Below, piece by piece: positions 45,346 through 54,376 of a stretch of 64,000 nt of DNA. The stretch comes from Aquicoccus porphyridii (lineage in GTDB: Bacteria; Pseudomonadota; Alphaproteobacteria; Rhodobacterales; Rhodobacteraceae). Within the stretch, counting starts at the first letter, position 1. Every line of letters starts with the position of its first letter. The notes under the pieces were generated by a model. The model saw only the letters and a program-made list of their open reading frames with translations. It was not told the DNA's origin and ran no database searches. Location of the stretch: assembly GCF_008369105.1 (NCBI RefSeq), contig NZ_VINQ01000004.1, forward strand, positions 1 through 64,000, given 5' to 3'. Position numbers and translations under genes: made by a program.

Positions 45346-46044
45346 TTATTCCGGATCGCTCAACGTCAGTTCGATCGGATCGAGCCCGTCAACCCCACCG
45401 GTGATCCGGTCACCGGCCACCACCGGCCCGACACCCGCGGGCGTGCCCGTCATGATCACGTCACCGGGCGCAAGGTGATAGAAGCGCGACAGGTGTTCGA
45501 CCACTTCCTCGCAACTCCAGACCAGTTCGGCGAGTGTCGCGTCCTGTTTGACCTCGCCATTCACTTCGAGATGAATACGCTGATCCGCCACCGCGCCGAA
45601 ATCCTTGGCCCGGGTCATCGGCGCCAGCACCGCCGAGCCTTCGACATCCTTGCCCAGATCCCACGGGCGGCGCTTGTCCTTGCCGTCCTGCTGCCGGTCG
45701 CGCCGGGTCATGTCGAGGGCAGAGCCATAGGCATAGATCGCCGCCGCTGCTTCATCCCGCTTGGCCCGAAAGACCGGCGCGCCGATGGCGATGGCCAGTT
45801 CCATCTCGTAGTGGAAATTCTCGGTCCCCGGCGGATAGGGCTGCACCGCGCCCGAATGCGCGGCATGGGCCGCCGACTTGGTGAAATACCACGGCGCTTC
45901 GCGGTCCACCTCGGCGCCCATCTCGGCGGCATGGGCGGCATAGTTGCGCCCCACGCAAAAGATCCGCCGCACCGGGTATTGCGCGCTTTCGCCCTTCACG
46001 GGCAGGGAAAACACCTCGGGGACGTCGAACAGGTAATCGGTCAT
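45346..46044 (-). CDS. Fumarylacetoacetate hydrolase family protein (probable fumarylpyruvate hydrolase)
   Basis: A 232-residue FAH-fold hydrolase. CVGRNYAAHAAEMG is the N-terminal signature, the E-x-E-type metal site is in HYEMELAIAIG, and VIMTGTPAGVGP is the conserved C-terminal motif. In this operon it should split fumarylpyruvate to fumarate and pyruvate. Its start overlaps the stop of gentisate dioxygenase by 4 bases. Confidence 0.88.
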   Translation of the reverse strand: MTDYLFDVPEVFSLPVKGESAQYPVRRIFCVGRNYAAHAAEMGAEVDREAPWYFTKSAAHAAHSGAVQPYPPGTENFHYEMELAIAIGAPVFRAKRDEAAAAIYAYGSALDMTRRDRQQDGKDKRRPWDLGKDVEGSAVLAPMTRAKDFGAVADQRIHLEVNGEVKQDATLAELVWSCEEVVEHLSRFYHLAPGDVIMTGTPAGVGPVVAGDRITGGVDGLDPIELTLSDPE

Positions 46045-47078
46045 CGGCTGCGTTCCTCGTAATATCCAAGTTTGTCCTGAAGCGGGCGATCATGGACGCG
46101 CACCAGAAAGGAGTCCGCGTCGGCCTCGTGGGTGATTTCGGAAAATACCGGCACGCTGAACGTGTCTTTCGGCCCCCACTCGAACGTCTCGCCGTTGATC
46201 CGCGTCTTGCCACGCCCCCTGATGACGTGAAACGCCGCCGAAGAGGATCGCAGGGGTGGTTCGTGTTTCGACCCTGCGGGAAGCATCATGGCGGTAAAGC
46301 CCATGGTGGGCAGGATATCGGCGCCGGTTTCTGGGTTCACGTAATCCAGTTCGGCAATCTCGTCCCCGCCATAGGCCGCCATCGCACGCAATGCCGCCTC
46401 GGTGCGCGCCCAAGGGTAGCGCATCATCGGGTAGCGGCGCACCCCTGCCCCGGGCCGCCGGGTCGGCGCGAGACCGGCCGAAAGGTATTCCACCTGGCTG
46501 GCATCGGGGCGGTTGCGTTGGGACTGCAACGGCCCTTCCTTGGCGTAGGAGCCTTCGAGATAATAAAACAACGGCAGGTCCAGCGCATCGAGCCAGACAA
46601 TCGGCTCTTCGCCCTCATGCCCATGATCATGCCATTCGCCCCCCGGCGTCAGGACAAGATCGCCCTCCTCCATGGGCAGTTTTTCACCGTCGACCACGGT
46701 AAACCCGCCCTTGCCCTCGACGATGATCCGCACCGCCGACGGGGTATGCACATGCGCCGGCGCGGTTTCGCCCGGCAGCAGCAGTTGAAGCCCCAGATAG
46801 ATCGAGGCCGTCGCCTGCATCGCCCCCACGCCGCGCCCGGGGTCAGAGAGCACCAGAACCCGGCGCTCGGCCTTTTCCACCGGGGTCAATTCGCCCGCGC
46901 GGATGAGAAGCGGGCGAATATCCTGGTAATTCCAGTATCCGGCGGCGGTTTGCGGCTTGGGCGCACCATGCGGCAACACGTTGCGCATCATCGGCCACAG
47001 GGGCGCGACCCCGGCTTTCTGCATATCCGCCCGGTAATCCTCGGGCAGGTCCTCGAGCGTTCCCAATTGCTGCGACAT
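46041..47078 (-). CDS. Gentisate 1,2-dioxygenase
   Basis: A 345-residue bicupin enzyme that cleaves gentisate to maleylpyruvate. The N-terminal cupin contains the metal ligands in APAHVHTPSAVR and the paired GGEWHDHGHEG. GYWNYQDIRPLLIRAGELT is typical for the family. A second cupin domain is at about residues 250-330 (HVIRGRGKTRINGE). It is first in the minus-strand operon and is directed by the operator/promoter region at 47079-47194. Confidence 0.92.
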   Translation of the reverse strand: MSQQLGTLEDLPEDYRADMQKAGVAPLWPMMRNVLPHGAPKPQTAAGYWNYQDIRPLLIRAGELTPVEKAERRVLVLSDPGRGVGAMQATASIYLGLQLLLPGETAPAHVHTPSAVRIIVEGKGGFTVVDGEKLPMEEGDLVLTPGGEWHDHGHEGEEPIVWLDALDLPLFYYLEGSYAKEGPLQSQRNRPDASQVEYLSAGLAPTRRPGAGVRRYPMMRYPWARTEAALRAMAAYGGDEIAELDYVNPETGADILPTMGFTAMMLPAGSKHEPPLRSSSAAFHVIRGRGKTRINGETFEWGPKDTFSVPVFSEITHEADADSFLVRVHDRPLQDKLGYYEERSR

Positions 47079-47102
47079 GGCGGTTCCTCCTCACCCTGAT
47101 TT

Positions 47103-47151
47103 TTAGTATGCATACATACTAAGATCGCATTCGTCAAATTTGCATGTATGC
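47103..47151. promoter_or_regulatory. Palindromic operator between the gentisate operon and marR
   Basis: TTAGTATG and CATACTAA (47103-47110 and 47115-47122) form perfect 8-bp arms around CATA. A second, related element GCATGTATGC is at 47142-47151, about three helical turns away. Both lie in the AT-rich gap between divergent starts, as expected for a MarR-controlled catabolic operon. Confidence 0.75.
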
Positions 47152-47194
47152 TTATCAAAGGCTAATCTTCCCACAATGGCAAACGGAGACAGGC

Positions 47195-47671
47195 GTGAAC
47201 GAAATCTATAGCATGGCCGGACACTTGGTGCGGCGCCTGAACCAGATCTCCATGGCGGTCTTCTCCGAACGCATGGGCGAACTCGGGGTCGAACTGACGC
47301 CGGTGCAATACGCCGCCCTGTCGTCGATTCGCGAAACCCCGGGGATTGACCAGGCGACGCTTGCGGGCGCGATCGCCTATGACAAGGCCACCATTGGCGG
47401 GGTCGTGGACAGGCTGGCGGGCAAGGGGCTGATCCTGCGCGGCATGTCGGCACGCGACCGACGTGCGCGCGCCCTGACCATCACCCCCGAGGGCGAGGCC
47501 CTTTTCCAGCGCGTGACCCCGCATATTCGCACGCTTCAGAACGACATCCTTTCGGGGCTGGACGACGCCGAGAAAACGCAATTGCTGAACCTGCTGCGCA
47601 AAACGACCGACGCGGGCAACACGCGAAGCCGTGCGCCGTTGCGGCGGCATAACGAAGGCGAAAGCGCCTGA
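47195..47671 (+). CDS. MarR family regulator of the gentisate operon
   Basis: A 158-residue winged-helix protein from a GTG at 47195 (VNEIYSMAGHLVRRLNQ) with GGAGA 8 bases upstream; an ATG 17 codons earlier would start within the operator. Recognition helix region: TLAGAIAYDKATIGGVVDRLAGKGL; wing: SARDRRARALTITPEG. It is divergent from gentisate dioxygenase and most likely represses it until a pathway ligand binds. Its 3' end converges on the class III aminotransferase with 42 bases between. Confidence 0.9.
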   Translation: MNEIYSMAGHLVRRLNQISMAVFSERMGELGVELTPVQYAALSSIRETPGIDQATLAGAIAYDKATIGGVVDRLAGKGLILRGMSARDRRARALTITPEGEALFQRVTPHIRTLQNDILSGLDDAEKTQLLNLLRKTTDAGNTRSRAPLRRHNEGESA

Positions 47672-47713
47672 CGCAAGCCCGGCCCGGGCGCGCCCGCCGC
47701 CAGCCCGGCGCGC

Positions 47714-49036
47714 TCAGCCGATCACCGTCTTGACCGCCCGCGACAGCTTGGTCACGATCTCGTCCACATGCGCATCCTCCATGATGAAGGGCGGCGCCAG
47801 CAACACGTGATCGCCCTGCCGACCGTCGATCGTGCCCGACATCGGGTAACAGATCAGCCCCTCAGCCATGGCCGCCGCCTTGAGCTGCCCCGCCACGCTG
47901 CGCGACGCATCGAACGGCGCCTTGGTGGCACGGTCCGCAACGAACTCGACCCCGAGGAACAGCCCCCGCCCCCGGATGTCGCCGACATGCGGGTGTTGCC
48001 CGAATTCGGCGTCGAGCGCGGCGCGCAGTTTCGCGCCCTTGTCGCGCACATTGGCAATGAGATCGCGATCATCGAACGCCTTGAGCACGGCAACCCCCGC
48101 CGCCGCCGCCGTGGCGTGACCGAGATAGGTATGCCCGTGCTGGAAGAACCCCGAACCATCGCGGATCGCGTCATAGATCCGGTCCTGGCACATCATCGCG
48201 CCAATCGGCTGATACCCCGCGCCCAGCCCCTTGGCGATGGTCACGATATCGGGCGAAATCCCCTCCTGCTCGCAGGCAAAAAGGCTTCCGGTGCGCCCCA
48301 TGCCGCACATCACCTCGTCGAGGATCAACAGCACGCCATGCCGGTCACAGACCTCACGCACCCGCCTGAAATACCCCGGCGGCGGGGTAAGCGCCCCGGC
48401 GGTGGCCCCGCCCACGGTTTCGGCGATGAAGCACATCACGTTTTGCGGGCCGAGCATCTCGATCCGCGCATCGAGTTCGGCGGCAAGGCGCGCGCCGTAC
48501 TCCTCGGGGCTCTCGCCCGCCGCGCGGTCGCGGTAGTCATAGCAGGGCGAAACCAGATGCGTGTCGATCAGCAGCGGCGCAAACGGCGCGCGGCGCCATT
48601 CATTGCCCCCCGCCGCCAGCGCGCCGAGCGTGTTGCCGTGATAGCTTTGCCGCCGGGTGATGATGTGGCGCCGGTCGGGCTCGCCCTTTTCGACGTAATA
48701 TTGCCGGGCGAGCTTCAACGCCGCCTCGACCGCTTCGGAACCGCCGGAGACGAAATAGACGCGGTTCAACCCTTGCGGCGCGCGGGCGCTCAGCATGTCG
48801 GCCAGTTCCTCGGCCGGGTCCGAGGTGAAGAACCCGGTATGGGCAAAGGCAAGCTGGTCGATCTGCGTCTTGACCGCGTCGCGCACCCCCGCGTCGGAAT
48901 GGCCGAGGCAGGACACCGCCGCACCACAGGAGCCGTCGAAATAGCGTTTGCCATCGCTGTCGATCAGGTGACAGCCATCACCCGCCACCGCACGGGGCAG
49001 CGTGGCGCGGGTGTGGCGCGGAAACACGTGTGACAT
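47714..49036 (-). CDS. Class III PLP aminotransferase
   Basis: A 440-residue omega-aminotransferase-type enzyme. The PLP lysine is in IVTIAKGLGAGYQPIGAM, preceded by LILDEVMCGMGRTG. YFVSGGSEAVEAALKLARQYY and RRQSYHGNTLGALAAGG are PLP-phosphate regions. The amino donor cannot be told from sequence. It is last in the TAXI-TRAP operon, suggesting that it acts on the imported compound or a derivative. Confidence 0.9.
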   Translation of the reverse strand: MSHVFPRHTRATLPRAVAGDGCHLIDSDGKRYFDGSCGAAVSCLGHSDAGVRDAVKTQIDQLAFAHTGFFTSDPAEELADMLSARAPQGLNRVYFVSGGSEAVEAALKLARQYYVEKGEPDRRHIITRRQSYHGNTLGALAAGGNEWRRAPFAPLLIDTHLVSPCYDYRDRAAGESPEEYGARLAAELDARIEMLGPQNVMCFIAETVGGATAGALTPPPGYFRRVREVCDRHGVLLILDEVMCGMGRTGSLFACEQEGISPDIVTIAKGLGAGYQPIGAMMCQDRIYDAIRDGSGFFQHGHTYLGHATAAAAGVAVLKAFDDRDLIANVRDKGAKLRAALDAEFGQHPHVGDIRGRGLFLGVEFVADRATKAPFDASRSVAGQLKAAAMAEGLICYPMSGTIDGRQGDHVLLAPPFIMEDAHVDEIVTKLSRAVKTVIG

Positions 49037-49075
49037 TTTAAGGTGGTCCTTTTTTTTTCTGCCCGGTCGCCCGCC

Positions 49076-49498
49076 CTAGCGGATTACCGTCACCGATTGG
49101 CGCGCATGGCGCACCACCCGCGCGACATTGGGGCCAAGCAGGTAATCCTTCATCTCGGGCCGGTGCGAGGCCATCACGATCATGTCGACGCCCAGTTGAT
49201 CGGCTACGCCGGTGATTTCCTTGTAGATCGTGCCATGGCGCACATGCGCCGCGGGCGTGACATCGTCGGGGAAATGCTCGGCGATAAAGGTGTCAAGCAC
49301 GGCCTCGGTCTCCCTGATCGCGGTCTCGGAATAATCCGTCGGGAAATAGGAGCCGACAATCGCCATGCCGTAATCGGGGATCACGGTCAGGACATGCAAC
49401 TCCGCCCCCGGCGTGCGGGCCAGCATGACCGCGTGTTCGATCGACGCGTCCCATCCTTCCTGGTGGACCAGGTCAATGGCCAGAAGAACCTTTTTCAT
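49076..49498 (-). CDS. Universal stress protein (UspA family), TRAP-associated
   Basis: A 140-residue UspA domain (MKKVLLAIDLVHQEGW at the N-terminus; MASHRPEMKDYLLGPNVARVVRHARQSVTV at the C-terminus). The ATP-loop-like G-x-N-A-x-x-V pattern is present in a degenerate form. It begins 13 bases after the permease stop. Usp proteins encoded with TRAP transporters (such as TeaD) can regulate uptake. Confidence 0.9.
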   Translation of the reverse strand: MKKVLLAIDLVHQEGWDASIEHAVMLARTPGAELHVLTVIPDYGMAIVGSYFPTDYSETAIRETEAVLDTFIAEHFPDDVTPAAHVRHGTIYKEITGVADQLGVDMIVMASHRPEMKDYLLGPNVARVVRHARQSVTVIR

Positions 49499-49511
49499 CG
49501 CGACGTTCCTT

Positions 49512-52136
49512 TCACGCCATGGCTGCGGCGCTACGACGCGCGCGGCCCGTTTGCAGCCACATGATCAGCGCCAGAAGCGCCAGCGCCGGGATATAGAACA
49601 CCTCCTTCGGCATCCGCTCGGCCTCTTCCTCGACCACCAGAACCTCCCAGTCGAAATCAATGCCCTGCTGTTGCAAATCACCCCCGAATTCGAGGTTGTC
49701 GACATAAACGCCGCCGTCATCCTCGGTACGGAAGGCGATGCCGGCATTCTTCTGCAACCGCGCCGCGCCGTCCCCATCCGATTGCGCCCCGAGATCGAGC
49801 GCGACCGTGGTGGCCATGATCCGCCCGGTGGCGAAATTCTCGCCTTCGAGCCGCACCCTCAGTTGTGCGTCATCGGGCGCCGCGCCCGCCAGCTCGACCA
49901 GTTGCGCAGGATCGACATGCACGTAAGGGTCTTCGACCATGTCGAGCCAGAAACCTGGCCGGAACAGCGTGAACGCGATGAGCAAAAGCGCCACGTTCTC
50001 CCACATCCGGGATCGGGTGAGAAAATATCGCTGCGTCGCCGCCGCAAAGAGCAGCATGGCGATGAGCGCGACAATGAAGACGAACACCGCCTTTGCAGGG
50101 CCGACATCAATGAGCAGAAGCTCGGTGTTGAAGATGAACAGGAACGGCAGGATCGCGGTGCGGATGTCATAGGAAAAGCCGATGACCCCGGTGCGGATCG
50201 GGTCGCCCTTGGAAATCGCCGCCGCGGCAAAGGCGGCAAGACCCACGGGCGGTGTGTCGTCCGCGATGATGCCGAAATAGAAGACGAACATATGCACCGC
50301 AATGAGCGGCACGATGAGGCCCGATTTCGCCCCCACCGCCACGATCACCGGCGCCATCAGCGAGGTGATGACGATATAGGTCGCCGTGGTCGGCAGGCCC
50401 ATGCCCAGCACGAGGCTGAACAGTGCCACGAAGATCAGCATCAGGAGCAGGTTACCGCCCGAGATCACCTCGATGAATTCGCCGATCACCTGATGCGCGC
50501 CGGTGAGGCTCACCGTGCCGACGATGATGCCCGCCGTGCCGGTCGCCACCGCGATGCCGATCATGTTGCGCGAGCCTGCGATCATGCCGTCGATGAACTC
50601 GCCCCAGCCACGCGCCCAGTGGGTAAGCGTGCCGTTGCGGAACATCGCCTTCAGCGGGTGCTGGGTCAGCATGATGAAGATCATCGCCACCGTCGCCCAG
50701 AAGGCCGAAAGCCCGGGCGAAAGCCGTTCGATCATCAGGTTCCAGATCAGCACGATCACCGGCAGCACGTAATAGGCGCCGGTCTTGGCCACCGGGCCCG
50801 GTTCGGGCAGTTCGGTGAAGGCGGCGTTGGGGTCATCGACCTCGAGATCGGGAAATTGCGCGGCCCAGCGCAGAAGCACCAGGTAGGCCGCGAAGAAAAG
50901 CACCGCCATGCCCGGAAGCGACCACGCGCCGAGAAGCGGCTTGAGCCAGCCGAGACCGTAATAGATGATGAGGCACAGCACGCAGAACACGATCACGCCC
51001 AGCATGAAGCTGGCCAGCTTCTGCGCGAGATTGCGCGCAGGGCCTTTGCGGGGCAGCCCTTCGAGGCCCATCTTGCAGGCTTCGAGATGCACGATATAGA
51101 CCAGCGCGATGTAAGAGATCAGCGCCGGGAGAATGGCGTGCTTGACCACGTCGAGATAGGAAATCCCGACATATTCGACCATCAGGAAGGCCGCGGCCCC
51201 CATCACCGGCGGGGTCAGTTGCCCGTTGGTCGAGGATGCCACCTCGACCGCGCCGGCCTTTTCGGCCGGAAAGCCCACCCGCTTCATCAGCGGGATGGTG
51301 AAGGTGCCGGTCGTCACCGTGTTGGCGATCGACGAGCCCGAGATGAGGCCGGTCGCCGCCGAGGCCACCACCGCGGCCTTGGCCGGGCCACCCTTGAGAT
51401 GGCCCATCAGGGCGAAGGCCAGCTTGATGAAGTAATTGCCCGCCCCCGCCTTTTCGAGCAGCGAGCCGAACAGCACGAAGAGAAACACCATCGAGGCCGA
51501 AACCCCGAGCGCGAGGCCGAAAACGCCCTCGGTCTGCATCCAGAAATGGCCCATCGCCTTCGAGAACGAAGCGCCCTTCCACTGCATCGCATCGGGGAAG
51601 AAATCGCTGTCGCCGAAGAACACGTACATCAGGAACACGAAGGCCACGATCACCATTGGTAGGCCCAGCGCGCGATAGGTGGCCAGCAGCACCGCCACCA
51701 GCCCGATGGCCGAGGCCACCACGTCGCCCGTGGTCCAGAGCCCCGGACGACCGGCAATCGCGGTCTGGTTCCACAAGAGATAGAGCGTGGCATAAAGCCC
51801 CGCCGCGATCAGCAGCCAGTCATACCACGGGATACGGTCGCGCGGCGAGGCGCGGAACATCGGATAGGCCAGCGTCGCCAGCGTCAGCCCGAGGGCAAGG
51901 TGCAACACGCGCTGCACGTCGGATGTGATATAGATCCAGTTCTGCCCGGTCCATGCCGCCACCAGCGCCGGAACCGGCGAGGCGTTGAGCACCTGCCCGA
52001 AGGCCCAGATCAGCGCGATGATGGCGATCAGGCTACCCTGCCAACCCACCGGATTGCGCGCGCCGACATCGAAATCGGCGGCAAAGGCCGCTGCGTCGGT
52101 TACACCACCAGAGCCGTTCTTGTTCTCACTGGCCAT
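49512..52136 (-). CDS. TRAP transporter permease, fused DctQ/DctM, with DUF3394 tail
   Basis: An 874-residue membrane protein. The N-terminal ~180 residues supply the small-subunit TM segments, followed by the large DctM-like region (FGSLLEKAGAGNYFIKLAFALMG, GSSIANTVTTGTFTIPLMKRVGF, LGMGLPTTATYIVITSLMAP). The C-terminal ~150 residues (after VHVDPAQLVELAGAAPDD) are a periplasmic DUF3394-type extension ending in a final TM segment. This is the TAXI-type fused permease. Transport is driven by a sodium or proton gradient. Confidence 0.93.
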   Translation of the reverse strand: MASENKNGSGGVTDAAAFAADFDVGARNPVGWQGSLIAIIALIWAFGQVLNASPVPALVAAWTGQNWIYITSDVQRVLHLALGLTLATLAYPMFRASPRDRIPWYDWLLIAAGLYATLYLLWNQTAIAGRPGLWTTGDVVASAIGLVAVLLATYRALGLPMVIVAFVFLMYVFFGDSDFFPDAMQWKGASFSKAMGHFWMQTEGVFGLALGVSASMVFLFVLFGSLLEKAGAGNYFIKLAFALMGHLKGGPAKAAVVASAATGLISGSSIANTVTTGTFTIPLMKRVGFPAEKAGAVEVASSTNGQLTPPVMGAAAFLMVEYVGISYLDVVKHAILPALISYIALVYIVHLEACKMGLEGLPRKGPARNLAQKLASFMLGVIVFCVLCLIIYYGLGWLKPLLGAWSLPGMAVLFFAAYLVLLRWAAQFPDLEVDDPNAAFTELPEPGPVAKTGAYYVLPVIVLIWNLMIERLSPGLSAFWATVAMIFIMLTQHPLKAMFRNGTLTHWARGWGEFIDGMIAGSRNMIGIAVATGTAGIIVGTVSLTGAHQVIGEFIEVISGGNLLLMLIFVALFSLVLGMGLPTTATYIVITSLMAPVIVAVGAKSGLIVPLIAVHMFVFYFGIIADDTPPVGLAAFAAAAISKGDPIRTGVIGFSYDIRTAILPFLFIFNTELLLIDVGPAKAVFVFIVALIAMLLFAAATQRYFLTRSRMWENVALLLIAFTLFRPGFWLDMVEDPYVHVDPAQLVELAGAAPDDAQLRVRLEGENFATGRIMATTVALDLGAQSDGDGAARLQKNAGIAFRTEDDGGVYVDNLEFGGDLQQQGIDFDWEVLVVEEEAERMPKEVFYIPALALLALIMWLQTGRARRSAAAMA

Positions 52137-52236
52137 TCTTTTACCCCCTGTCCCGGTTTCATGTCCCGGTTTCTCCGGTCATGTCGGGCAACCCGGCCCT
52201 TTTGTGGGCCTTTCTTGACATGGTTGCCGAACAACG

Positions 52237-52262
52237 GGCGCGGGGGCCGAAACCCCCGCGCC
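52237..52262 (-). terminator. Hairpin between the TAXI gene and the permease gene
   Basis: GGCGCGGGGG and CCCCCGCGCC (52237-52246 and 52253-52262) form a perfect 10-bp stem with a 6-nt loop, just past the TAXI stop. No T run, so it probably protects the 3' end of a TAXI-only transcript, allowing more binding protein than permease. Confidence 0.65.
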
Positions 52263-52272
52263 AGCGCCCTCA

Positions 52273-53238
52273 TCATTCCATGAGGCCAAGTTCCTTGTAG
52301 GCCTTGATTGCACCGGGGTGCAGCGGGGCCGACAGGCTGTCCCTGATCATTTCCTCGGCCTTGAGATTGGCAAAGGCCGGGTGCAGCTTGCGGAAATCGT
52401 CGAGATTGCCCAGAACCGCCTTGGCGACCTGGTAAACCGCTTCGTCCGACACCTGGGCCGAGGTCACGAAGGTCGCGCCGACACCGAAGGTGGTGACGTC
52501 ATCGGGGTTGCCCGGATACATGCCGCCGGGAATGGTGGCGATGCGGTAATAGGGGTTCTCCTCGACCAGCTTGTCGATCTCGGGCGCCACGGCGGACACC
52601 AGTTTCGCGTCGCACGACGCCACGGTTTCCTGGGTCAGCGCCGAGGGGTGGCCCACCAGCCAGAAATAGCCGTCGATCTGGTTGTCGCACAGTGCGCCGC
52701 TCGTCTCGGCCGATTTCATCTGGCCGGCCAGCGCGAGATCGTCACGGCTCCAGCCCATGGCTTCCTCGATCACTTCCCAGGTGCCCAGCGTGCCGGAACC
52801 CGGGTTGCCGACATTGAACCGCTTGCCCGGAATGTCGGTGATGTTGGTGATGCCGCTATCGGCACGGGCCAGGATCGTCACCGGCTCGGGGTGGACGGAA
52901 AACACCGCGCGCAGATCCTCGAACGGGCCGGCCTCTTCAAAGCGCGAGGTGCCGTTATAGGCGTGATACTGCCAGTCGGATTGCGCCACGCCGAATTCCA
53001 GCTCGCCCGAGCGGATCGTGTTGATGTTGTAGATCGACCCGCCGGTCGATTCGACCGAACAGCGGATTCCGTGTTCCTTGCGGTCCTTGTTCACGAGGCG
53101 GCAGATCGCGCCACCCGTGGGGTAATAGACCCCGGTCACACCGCCGGTGCCGATCGAGACGAATTCCTGGGTCTGCGCCTGCACATGGCCGGTGGCCATG
53201 AGCGTTGCGGCAGCCGCTGCAAAAAGTTTGAGTTTCAT
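52273..53238 (-). CDS. TAXI family TRAP transporter solute-binding protein
   Basis: A 321-residue periplasmic binding protein with a signal peptide (MKLKLFAAAAATLMATGHVQAQ). Family motifs are SIGTGGVTGVYYPTGGAICRLVN at the N-terminus and VGNPGSGTLGTWEVI in the middle. The ligand is not predictable; TAXI proteins include glutamate- and other acid-binding members. It is first in the operon TAXI-permease-usp-aminotransferase. Start set by the signal peptide. Confidence 0.92.
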   Translation of the reverse strand: MKLKLFAAAAATLMATGHVQAQTQEFVSIGTGGVTGVYYPTGGAICRLVNKDRKEHGIRCSVESTGGSIYNINTIRSGELEFGVAQSDWQYHAYNGTSRFEEAGPFEDLRAVFSVHPEPVTILARADSGITNITDIPGKRFNVGNPGSGTLGTWEVIEEAMGWSRDDLALAGQMKSAETSGALCDNQIDGYFWLVGHPSALTQETVASCDAKLVSAVAPEIDKLVEENPYYRIATIPGGMYPGNPDDVTTFGVGATFVTSAQVSDEAVYQVAKAVLGNLDDFRKLHPAFANLKAEEMIRDSLSAPLHPGAIKAYKELGLME

Positions 53239-53598
53239 GTCGGAGTTCACTCCCTTGTTGTGACGGTTAGCGCAGGGCGCCCCCTGACCGGCAAACCCGG
53301 CAAGGCGCGCACCCCGCGCGATTGAGGCGGGCCGGATCGCTCCGGCCATGCCCGACCAAGACAGAATGCGACTGCTCGCACCCGCTTGTCCAGTATCGCG
53401 ACGTTAAACCCGGGGAATTGTTTTTCCAACTTTTTTCAGCCGCACACCGGGCAAGGCCGGTCGGGCTGGCGCAATCCCGGCGGCCAACCCGGCCCCAAGG
53501 CGCCAAGCGCGGCAGGCCCAAGACCCGGCCTCATGCAGCAGAACGCGGCAGGCCAGACCCCGGCCTCAAGCAGCCGAAGGCGGTAGGCCAAACAAACC
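53239..53598. other. 360-bp intergenic region with degenerate tandem repeats
   Basis: It holds the promoter of the TAXI operon at its left end. On the right, imperfect tandem copies of about 36 bp (53508-53543, 53544-53579 and a partial third to 53590) share GCGGCAGGCC and ACCCCGGCCTCA. No gene seen. Confidence 0.55.
53508..53590. repeat. Imperfect ~36-bp tandem repeat
   Basis: Two and a partial third copy of a unit starting CGCGGCAGGCC, with substitutions between copies. It ends about 8 bases before the 3' end of tRNA-Leu. No regular spacers, so it is not a CRISPR. Confidence 0.55.
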
Positions 53599-53684
53599 TG
53601 GTGCGGGCGGTGGGACTCGAACCCACACGGGGTTTCCCCCTTCGGATTTTAAGTCCGATATGTCTACCATTCCATCACGCCCGC
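53599..53684 (-). tRNA. tRNA-Leu (anticodon TAA)
   Basis: An 86-nt class II tRNA on the minus strand. Acceptor GCGGGCG (53678-53684) pairs with CGCCCGC (53603-53609); CCA is encoded at 53599-53601. A long variable arm (GGGGGAAACCCC-type) and the T arm GGTTCGAGTCC are present. The anticodon loop CTTAAAA places TAA at 53649-53651, which reads UUA and UUG leucine codons. Confidence 0.96.
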
Positions 53685-53782
53685 CTGCGTCACGCGACCT
53701 TAAAAGGTTTCGCAAGATGCCTGCAACACGACATTTGGGAAAACGCGCCTGTCGCCGGACCGATTGCCACCCCGGCCCGGGC

Positions 53783-54346
53783 CTAGAGGTCCGGCCCGGT
53801 CTCGTCGGGGGGCAGCGCGCGCAGGAAACGGCGCTCGGGCAGCCACGGGTTGAGATCGACCGCCACGCGCAGGTCATGCTGGGCCTCGGCCTCGCGGCCC
53901 AGCGCGAAGAGCGTCATCGCCCGCCCGGACAGCGCCCCGATATGGGTCGGCGTGAGGGCCAGCGCGCGGTCGAGATCGGCCAGCGCCGCGCGGTAATCCT
54001 GCGCGATGAAATAGGCAAAGGCGCGTTGGTTGTAACCCTCGGCGTAATCCGGGCAATAGGCGGTCAGCGTATCGAAAGCCGCAATCGCCCCGAGCAGGTC
54101 GCCCACCGCCCGCCGGGTCATGCCCCGCTCGAGCATGGATTGCGCCCGCTCATCGGGCGCATCGGCCCAAAGCGCCCACATCTCGTTGGTGATGCGGCGC
54201 GCGGCGCGTTCATTCTCGGCATCGCGCACCTCTTCGACCAGCCGCGCGAATTCGACCGCGTGGTCGGGCGGCGGCGGGCAGGACTCGGCGGCCAGAGACC
54301 CCGACCAGAGCCCCGCAATCACGAGCGATGACATGAGGCGCCACAT
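53783..54346 (-). CDS. Periplasmic TPR protein
   Basis: A 187-residue protein with a signal peptide (MWRLMSSLVIAGLWSGSLAAES) and TPR-like helices from about residue 65 to 170. GDLLGAIAAFDTLTAYCPDYAEGYNQRAFAYF, AALADLDRALALTPTHIGALSGRAMTLFALG fit two to three TPR units. A start four codons later (MSSLV) is equally possible. It lies between tRNA-Leu and putR; no operon partner is evident. Likely a scaffold; function unknown. Confidence 0.82.
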   Translation of the reverse strand: MWRLMSSLVIAGLWSGSLAAESCPPPPDHAVEFARLVEEVRDAENERAARRITNEMWALWADAPDERAQSMLERGMTRRAVGDLLGAIAAFDTLTAYCPDYAEGYNQRAFAYFIAQDYRAALADLDRALALTPTHIGALSGRAMTLFALGREAEAQHDLRVAVDLNPWLPERRFLRALPPDETGPDL

Positions 54347-54376
54347 ACCCCCATCATCGCGTTGCAGCGTCAGCCG

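Noticed and set aside
53481-53590. Tandem repeats as a possible CRISPR
   Set aside because: Units abut directly, vary between copies and have no spacers; no cas genes are present.
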